Part shown: positions 14,538 to 18,774 of the stretch, one piece after another | Position numbering within the stretch: position 1 is the first letter of the stretch | How the letters are laid out: the number at the start of each line of letters is the position of its first letter | NCBI GenBank assembly: GCA_937927445.1 | Contig: CALAOB010000164.1 | Span: forward strand, 1-18,774 | DNA length: 18,774 nucleotides | DNA from: an uncultured Oribacterium sp. | GTDB taxonomy: Bacteria; Bacillota; Clostridia; Lachnospirales; Lachnospiraceae | Direction of reading: 5' to 3' | Made by a program: the position numbers and the translations under genes | Notes under the pieces: model-generated | Told to the model about the DNA's origin: nothing | Databases searched by the model: none | Seen by the model: the letters and a program-made list of their open reading frames with translations, nothing else

Positions 14538-14573
14538 TCACTGGTCTGTCCCTAAAAGGGACAGACCAGTGAT
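14537..14573. repeat. Perfect 16-bp inverted repeat overlapping the parC stop
   Basis: Positions 14537-14552 and 14558-14573 are exact complements (ATCACTGGTCTGTCCC) with a TAAAA loop. The first base is the last base of the parC stop codon. No T-run follows, so it is an unusual terminator if it is one; it may protect the 3' end of the mRNA or be the end of a repeat element. Confidence 0.85.
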
Positions 14574-14761
14574 GCCCCCGGGCGGCGAGACAAAGCTCCT
14601 AAGGTTTCCTTAGGAGGCCTTAGCGGCGAGCGTATTCAGAGCTTTGCTTTAGCAAAGCTACTTAAACCGTTTTTCCGCGAAGGCGGCAAAATCAAGCGAC
14701 AATGCCCGCGCCGAAGGCGCATCAGATGGCATTGTCTCCTTACTGATCACTGGGATGTCCC
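14537..14761 (+). repeat. Copy 2 of the shared intergenic element, with flanking direct repeats
   Basis: This fills much of the 398-base gap before asd. After the opening hairpin come a perfect 9-bp hairpin (14596-14604 with 14608-14616) and the conserved module at 14617-14668, starting GCCTTAGCGGCGAGCGTATT. The module contains a perfect 8-bp stem AGCTTTGC-TTTA-GCAAAGCT (14640-14659). It closely matches 8051-8102 after galT. A third fold, GACAATGCC/GGCATTGTC (14698-14706 with 14728-14736), encloses GCGCC-GAA-GGCGC. Positions 14533-14552 and 14742-14761 are near-identical direct repeats (18 of 20). I see no coding frame. It resembles a small non-autonomous element or a structured RNA family. 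Confidence 0.65.
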
Positions 14762-14795
14762 GGGTGGCGAAAGGCTGTTATTCGAAATTGTTATA

Positions 14796-14824
14796 TTGCC
14801 ACGATGAGCTAAAAGTAATACAAT
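14796..14824 (+). promoter_or_regulatory. Candidate promoter for asd
   Basis: TTGCCA (14796-14801) and TACAAT (14819-14824) are separated by exactly 17 nt. Transcription would start near 14831, leaving a leader of about 105 nt before asd. In that leader TGCAGG (14844-14849) pairs with CCTGCA (14876-14881), with an inner GACA/TGTC stem. No known lysine riboswitch or T-box features were recognised. Confidence 0.65.
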
Positions 14825-14935
14825 ACGGAAACATATACGTGTTTGCAGGGTAAAGAGACAACTGTATGTCGAAATCCTGCAGGATGTATGTATCTGGGAG
14901 TAAAAATACGGATAGAAGTTGACGAGGAGACTGAA

Positions 14936-16018
14936 ATGGAAAAGTTAAAGGTTGGTGTTCTTGGTGCGACTGGAATGGTTGGCCAGCGTTTTATCACATT
15001 GCTTGTAAATCATCCTTGGTTCGAGCTGACGACGCTTGCAGCGTCCCCGAGATCTGCCGGTAAGACTTATGCAGAGGCCGTAGAAGGCAAGTGGAAGCTG
15101 GATATTCCGATGCCGGAGGAAGTGAAGGACATGATCGTCCAGGACGTTTCGAAGGTAGAAGAGGTTGCGAAGGATGTCGACTTCGTATTTTCCGCAGTGG
15201 ATATGAAGAAGGATGAGATAAAGGCCATCGAGGAAGCGTATGCGAAGACGGAGACCCCGGTCGTTTCCAACAACTCTGCACACCGCTGGACGACGGATGT
15301 ACCGATGGTCGTTCCGGAGATCAACCCGGATCACTATCAGCTCATCGAGGCACAGAAGAAGCGTCTCGGCACCACCCGTGGTTTCATCGCCGTGAAGCCG
15401 AACTGCTCGATTCAGTCCTACACACCGGCCCTCGCTGCATGGATGCAGTTCGAGCCGTATGAGGTGATCGTTTCCACCTACCAGGCGATTTCCGGTGCCG
15501 GCAAGAACTTCGAGTCCTGGCCGGAGATGGAGCACAACATCATCCCGTACATCGGTGGTGAGGAAGAGAAGTCCGAGAAGGAGCCGCTCCGCGTGCTCGG
15601 CAGCCTCGAGGGAGATCACATCGATCTCATTGATGGCCTGAAGATCTCTGCACAGTGCATCCGTGTACCGATTCTGAACGGTCACACCGCGACGGTCTTC
15701 GTCAAGTTCCATAAGAAGCCGACGAAGGAAGAGCTCGTCGAGGCACTCCGCAACTATCGCGGTGAGCCGCAGGAGCTCGAGCTTCCGTCCGCACCGAAGC
15801 AGTTCATCCAGTACCTCGAGGAGGACGACCGTCCACAGGTTTCCCTCGACGTGAATTACGAGAACGGCATGGGCATCTCCATCGGCCGTCTCCGTGAGGA
15901 CTCTATCTATGACTGGAAGTTCGTCGGTCTCAGCCACAACACCCTCCGCGGTGCTGCCGGCGGCGGCGTAGAAGCAGCCGAGTACCTCGCAAAGAAGGGC
16001 TACATCACAAAGAAATAA
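14936..16018 (+). CDS. asd: Aspartate-semialdehyde dehydrogenase (archaeal/fungal-type)
   Basis: The enzyme reduces aspartyl-4-phosphate to aspartate-4-semialdehyde with NADPH, the branch point to lysine/diaminopimelate, threonine and methionine. The 360-aa protein starts with the nucleotide-binding GVLGATGMVGQRF (residues 7-19). The active-site cysteine is C157 in KPNCSIQ, followed by YQAISGAGK. The substrate-binding and acid/base region is CIRVPILNGHT (R243, H250). Overall length and motifs fit the archaeal/fungal subfamily rather than the classic E. coli type. The frame is open upstream to 14843, but GAGGAGA at 14924-14930 identifies ATG 14936. It is monocistronic: its own promoter lies upstream and a strong terminator follows. 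Confidence 0.95.
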   Translation: MEKLKVGVLGATGMVGQRFITLLVNHPWFELTTLAASPRSAGKTYAEAVEGKWKLDIPMPEEVKDMIVQDVSKVEEVAKDVDFVFSAVDMKKDEIKAIEEAYAKTETPVVSNNSAHRWTTDVPMVVPEINPDHYQLIEAQKKRLGTTRGFIAVKPNCSIQSYTPALAAWMQFEPYEVIVSTYQAISGAGKNFESWPEMEHNIIPYIGGEEEKSEKEPLRVLGSLEGDHIDLIDGLKISAQCIRVPILNGHTATVFVKFHKKPTKEELVEALRNYRGEPQELELPSAPKQFIQYLEEDDRPQVSLDVNYENGMGISIGRLREDSIYDWKFVGLSHNTLRGAAGGGVEAAEYLAKKGYITKK

Positions 16019-16030
16019 TCGTTCAGCTGA

Positions 16031-16058
16031 AGGCTCCGCGTCATGCGGAGCCTTTTCT
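16031..16058 (+). terminator. Rho-independent terminator after asd
   Basis: AGGCTCCGC (16031-16039) pairs perfectly with GCGGAGCCT (16045-16053) around a 5-nt loop, followed by a T-rich tail. Confidence 0.95.
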
Positions 16059-16085
16059 CTGGTAGAAACGAGCCTTAAAATAGAG

Positions 16086-16091
16086 TATAAT
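16086..16091 (+). promoter_or_regulatory. Consensus -10 box upstream of galM-topB
   Basis: A perfect TATAAT lies at 16086-16091. The sequence 17 nt upstream (TAGAAA) is a poor -35 box, so the promoter may be weak or need an activator. Transcription would start near 16098, just before a structured leader. Confidence 0.45.
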
Positions 16092-16104
16092 ACTTGCAGT
16101 TTAT

Positions 16105-16191
16105 GGGCAGTGCCGATGACACGCTTGATCGTCCTGGACCCTCTAGAAGGGTACGGAGAGAGTGATGGTGATCGGCGATGGATATCTGCCC
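16105..16191 (+). ncRNA. Structured 5' leader of galM (candidate cis-regulatory RNA)
   Basis: GGGCAG (16105-16110) pairs with CTGCCC (16186-16191), and the adjoining GCCGAT (16112-16117) pairs with ATCGGC (16171-16176) across an asymmetric bulge. Inside, ACCCT (16138-16142) pairs with AGGGT (16148-16152) around CTAGA. The fold would begin a few nucleotides after the predicted transcription start and end 40 nt before the galM ATG. I compared it from memory with common riboswitch classes and recognised none. It could also be a plain leader hairpin. Confidence 0.4.
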
Positions 16192-16230
16192 TGCATTTCT
16201 ATAGTGCATCTTCGATGGGAGGGACATGCG

Positions 16231-17304
16231 ATGGCAGTGAAGGAATCAGTGCTTGGTACACTGAAGGATGGTCGTGAGGTGAAGCGATATACATTGACAA
16301 ATCAGCATGGTACAGAGGCGAGCTTTACGAACCTCGGTGGTACATGGCTGACGATGCTGGTGCGCGATAAGGACAGAAACATGCGGGATGTGGTGCTGGG
16401 CGTCGACCAGGCCGAGCTTCTGCTCGCGAATCCGGGCCACATGGGCGAGCCGGTGGGCCGCAACGCGAACCGTATCGGTCAGGCGGGCTTCGATCTCGGT
16501 GGAAAGCATTATGCGCTCGCGGCGAACGACCACGGTGTAAACAACCTGCATTCCGGTCCGGATTACTGGCGCAGCCGCATCTGGGACGCGGATTATGCAG
16601 ATGCCGGTCTCGGCAGCTACGTGATCTTTTCGCTGCATTCCCCGGACGGCGATCAGGGCTTCCCGGGCAACGCTGAGGTGGCCGTGACATATACTCTGAC
16701 GGAGGACGACGCACTTGAGATCCACTATCAGGCGACCGCCGACCAGGACACCGTCTTTAACATGACGAACCACGCGTACTTTAACCTGAACGGCTACGAC
16801 AGCGGCGACGCGATGAATCAGCGTGTCTGGATCAATGCAGACGCTTATACACCAGCCAGCGAGATTTCGATCCCGTACGGCCGCATCGAGCCGGTGGCCG
16901 GCACCCCGATGGATTTCACCACCGAGAAGGTGATCGCACGCGATATCAACGCGGACTTCGACCAGCTGAAGTTTGCGCACGGCTTCGATCATAACTGGGT
17001 GCTCAATGACTATGACGGGGACGTACGTCTCGTCGCCTCTGCGTATGCGGAGGAGTCCGGCATCCGAATGTCGGTCTATACCGATCTCGAGGGTATGCAG
17101 TTCTATACCGCGAACTTCATGAACGGTGATTTCGAGGGCAAGAACGGTGCGCACTTCGGTCCACGCCACGCGTACTGCTTCGAGACCCAGCACTATCCGG
17201 ACTGCCTGCACAAGCCGGAGTGGCCGACCAGCATCGTGAAAGCCGGCGAGGAATACGACACAACGACGATCTACAAGTGGGAGCTTCAGTTGGAGGCTAA
17301 TTGA
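16231..17304 (+). CDS. galM: Aldose 1-epimerase (galactose mutarotase)
   Basis: The enzyme interconverts beta- and alpha-D-galactose (and other aldoses) so that GalK receives the alpha anomer. The 357-aa length is normal. Family signatures are GRNANRIG near residue 77, NNLHSG with H107, QGFPGN, MTNHAYFNL with the catalytic H181, AHGFDHNW with D253, and CFETQHYPD with the catalytic base E318. GGGAGG at 16218-16223 lies 7 nt before ATG 16231; an in-frame GTG at 16162 falls inside the structured leader and is less likely. It is clearly different in sequence from the broken copy at 2682-3577, so the two are not a recent duplication. It is not in the galKET operon, and its stop overlaps the start of topB. 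Confidence 0.95.
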   Translation: MAVKESVLGTLKDGREVKRYTLTNQHGTEASFTNLGGTWLTMLVRDKDRNMRDVVLGVDQAELLLANPGHMGEPVGRNANRIGQAGFDLGGKHYALAANDHGVNNLHSGPDYWRSRIWDADYADAGLGSYVIFSLHSPDGDQGFPGNAEVAVTYTLTEDDALEIHYQATADQDTVFNMTNHAYFNLNGYDSGDAMNQRVWINADAYTPASEISIPYGRIEPVAGTPMDFTTEKVIARDINADFDQLKFAHGFDHNWVLNDYDGDVRLVASAYAEESGIRMSVYTDLEGMQFYTANFMNGDFEGKNGAHFGPRHAYCFETQHYPDCLHKPEWPTSIVKAGEEYDTTTIYKWELQLEAN

Positions 17305-18774
17305 AGAAATTATTTATCGCAGAGAAGCCGTCGGTGGCGCAGCAGTTCGCGCAGGCGCTCGGGATGAAAAACGTCCGGCGCGGCGACGGCTTCCTGGAAA
17401 ATGAAGATTATGTGGTGACCTGGTGCGTGGGTCACCTCGTACAGCTCAGCTATCCGGCGGCGTACGATGAGAAGTTTCAGAAGTGGAGCTTCGACACGCT
17501 CCCATTCATCCCGAAGGCGGATGAATGGAAATATGAGGTTAGTAAGAGTACGGCGAAGCAGTTCGCGGTCGTCGCGAAGCAGCTGAACCGTCCGGACGTC
17601 GAAACCATCTATATCTGCACCGATAGTGCCCGCGAGGGAGAGTACATCTACCGGCTCGTCGATATGATGGCGGAGGTGCCGAAGGAGAAGGAGCGCCGTC
17701 GTGTCTGGATCGATTCCCAGACGAACGAGGAGATTCTGCGCGGCATCCGCGAGGCGAAGCTCGACAGTGCGTATGACCACCTGTCCGCGGCGGCGTTCAG
17801 CCGCGCGAAAGAGGACTACCTCATGGGCATCAACTTCAGCCGCGCGCTGTCGCTCAAGTACCGCTACCGGATCAAGCAGCAGCTCGGCATGAAGCCGGAG
17901 GAGAAGATGACCGTGGCCGTCGGCCGCGTCATGACCTGTGTCCTCGGCATGATCGTCAAGCGCGAGCAGGAGATCCGGGCCTTCCAGAAGACGACCTTCT
18001 ACCGTATCCTCGGCGATTTCGCCCTCGGAGAGGGGGCGAAGCTGAGCGCGGACTGGAAGCCGTCGGAGCAGTCGCCGCGCTACAGCCCGACGGACATCTA
18101 CGACGGCAAGGGCTTCCTGAAGCCGGAGCGCGCTGCGGAGTTCATGAAGAGCTTCATGCCGTTTCCGTGTGAAGCGACTGTGACCGCTGTCACGAAGAAG
18201 AAGGAAACGAAGAATCCGCCGCTGCTCTATAACCTCGCGGAGCTGCAGAACGACTGCGCGAAGATGTTCAAGATCAGCCCGGATGAGACCCTTGCCATCG
18301 CGCAGGAGCTCTACGAGAAGAAGCTGACCACCTACCCGCGTACTGATGCGCGTGTGCTCTCGACCGCCGTGTCGAAGGAGATCGAGAAGAACATCCGCGG
18401 CATCGCGAACTACGCGCCGGTGGCCCCGCAGGCGCAGGAGATCCTGTCGTCCGGCAGTTTCCGGACCATCGCGAAGACCCGTTACGTCGACGATAAGAAG
18501 ATCGCCGACCACTACGCGATCATCCCGACCGGCCAGGGCCAGCGCGAGTACCAGTCGCTGAAGCCGCTTTCGAAGAAGGTGTACGAGCTCATCTGCCGCC
18601 GCTTCCTCTCGATTTTCTTCCCGCCGGCGATCTACGAGCGCATCGCGCTGACGATCGACTGCCAGGGCGAGACCTTCAGCGTGAGCTCCCGTGCCCTGAA
18701 GGAAGAGGGCTATCTGAAGGTCGCTGACGTACGCCGGAGTGCCGCCCTCGGTGGCGCGTCCCCGGCAGCGGATT
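17301..18774 (+). CDS. topB: Type IA DNA topoisomerase (TopB/topoisomerase III-like), 3' end outside the window
   Basis: The enzyme cuts one DNA strand to relax or decatenate DNA, working with helicases on replication and recombination intermediates. The 491 visible residues start MKKLFIAEKPSVAQQFAQAL, with TOPRIM glutamate E8. Further TOPRIM residues are TDSAREGEY (D108, E112). The catalytic tyrosine is Y345 in LTTYPRTDARVL. AVGRVMTCVLGMIVKREQEI and KNPPLLYNLAELQ are family landmarks, and DHYAIIPTG follows. The usual Gram-positive TopB has ATDAGREGE, so S and A in DSAR are small variations. The start is TTG 17301, inside the galM stop (TTGA overlap), with GGAGG at 17292-17296; galM and topB are probably translationally coupled. 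The frame remains open to the window edge. Confidence 0.9.
   Translation, partial: MKKLFIAEKPSVAQQFAQALGMKNVRRGDGFLENEDYVVTWCVGHLVQLSYPAAYDEKFQKWSFDTLPFIPKADEWKYEVSKSTAKQFAVVAKQLNRPDVETIYICTDSAREGEYIYRLVDMMAEVPKEKERRRVWIDSQTNEEILRGIREAKLDSAYDHLSAAAFSRAKEDYLMGINFSRALSLKYRYRIKQQLGMKPEEKMTVAVGRVMTCVLGMIVKREQEIRAFQKTTFYRILGDFALGEGAKLSADWKPSEQSPRYSPTDIYDGKGFLKPERAAEFMKSFMPFPCEATVTAVTKKKETKNPPLLYNLAELQNDCAKMFKISPDETLAIAQELYEKKLTTYPRTDARVLSTAVSKEIEKNIRGIANYAPVAPQAQEILSSGSFRTIAKTRYVDDKKIADHYAIIPTGQGQREYQSLKPLSKKVYELICRRFLSIFFPPAIYERIALTIDCQGETFSVSSRALKEEGYLKVADVRRSAALGGASPAAD

Noticed and set aside
14831..14935. Lysine riboswitch or T-box in the asd leader
   Set aside because: The leader is only about 105 nt and I see no T-box sequence or lysine-riboswitch core; only one modest hairpin is present.
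16162..16230. Upstream GTG start giving galM 23 extra residues
   Set aside because: The extension has no ribosome binding site, lies in the structured leader, and does not match the family; ATG 16231 has GGGAGG in good position.

Overview
The window looks like a chromosomal segment of a Gram-positive anaerobe in the Bacillota, most likely a GC-rich member of the Lachnospiraceae. I infer this from strong AGGAGG-type ribosome binding sites, a class II (long, Firmicutes-type) galT, a second type IIA topoisomerase pair alongside a TopB-type enzyme, and an archaeal/fungal-type aspartate-semialdehyde dehydrogenase. The genus cannot be fixed without a search. Genes are rich in GC-ending codons (GAG, AAG, CTC, ATC), while the first 330 bases are visibly AT-richer. 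Nearly all genes lie on the + strand; the exception is a broken galM.

Left part (1-3670): a leader with repeated and inverted copies of one motif, then an unrecognised 249-aa cytoplasmic protein whose two ends carry tandem duplications. Next comes a fused ThrE-type threonine/serine exporter with its terminator. A convergent galM pseudogene on the minus strand has lost its N-terminus and is frameshifted by a 7-bp tandem duplication. It abuts a 3'-end fragment of another gene.

Galactose operon (3690-7821): galK, galE and galT encode the core of the Leloir pathway (galactose to galactose-1-phosphate, to UDP-galactose/UDP-glucose exchange, to glucose-1-phosphate). They follow a near-consensus promoter whose -35 box sits in the loop of a terminator-like hairpin. 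A 171-nt imperfect inverted repeat separates galE from galT. A second, intact galM (16231-17304) supplies the mutarotase step, so the dead copy next to the operon is probably not missed.

Middle (7822-14537): a 320-bp nested inverted-repeat region follows galT. Then come hflK-hflC (overlapping SPFH membrane proteins) with a terminator, and parE-parC (topoisomerase IV-like). The C-terminal subunit lacks a visible GyrA box.

Right part (14538-18774): a second complex intergenic element shares a module of about 50 bp with the one after galT. It is followed by asd with its own promoter and terminator, then galM, which overlaps by 4 nt the TTG start of a type IA topoisomerase (topB-like) that runs off the window.

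The most unusual content lies between the genes: several large, nested, hairpin-forming elements, two of which look like one repeat family, and duplications at gene ends. I saw no tRNA, rRNA, CRISPR array, transposase, phage gene or defence system. No obvious novel multigene system is visible; the best candidates for something undescribed are the intergenic elements.
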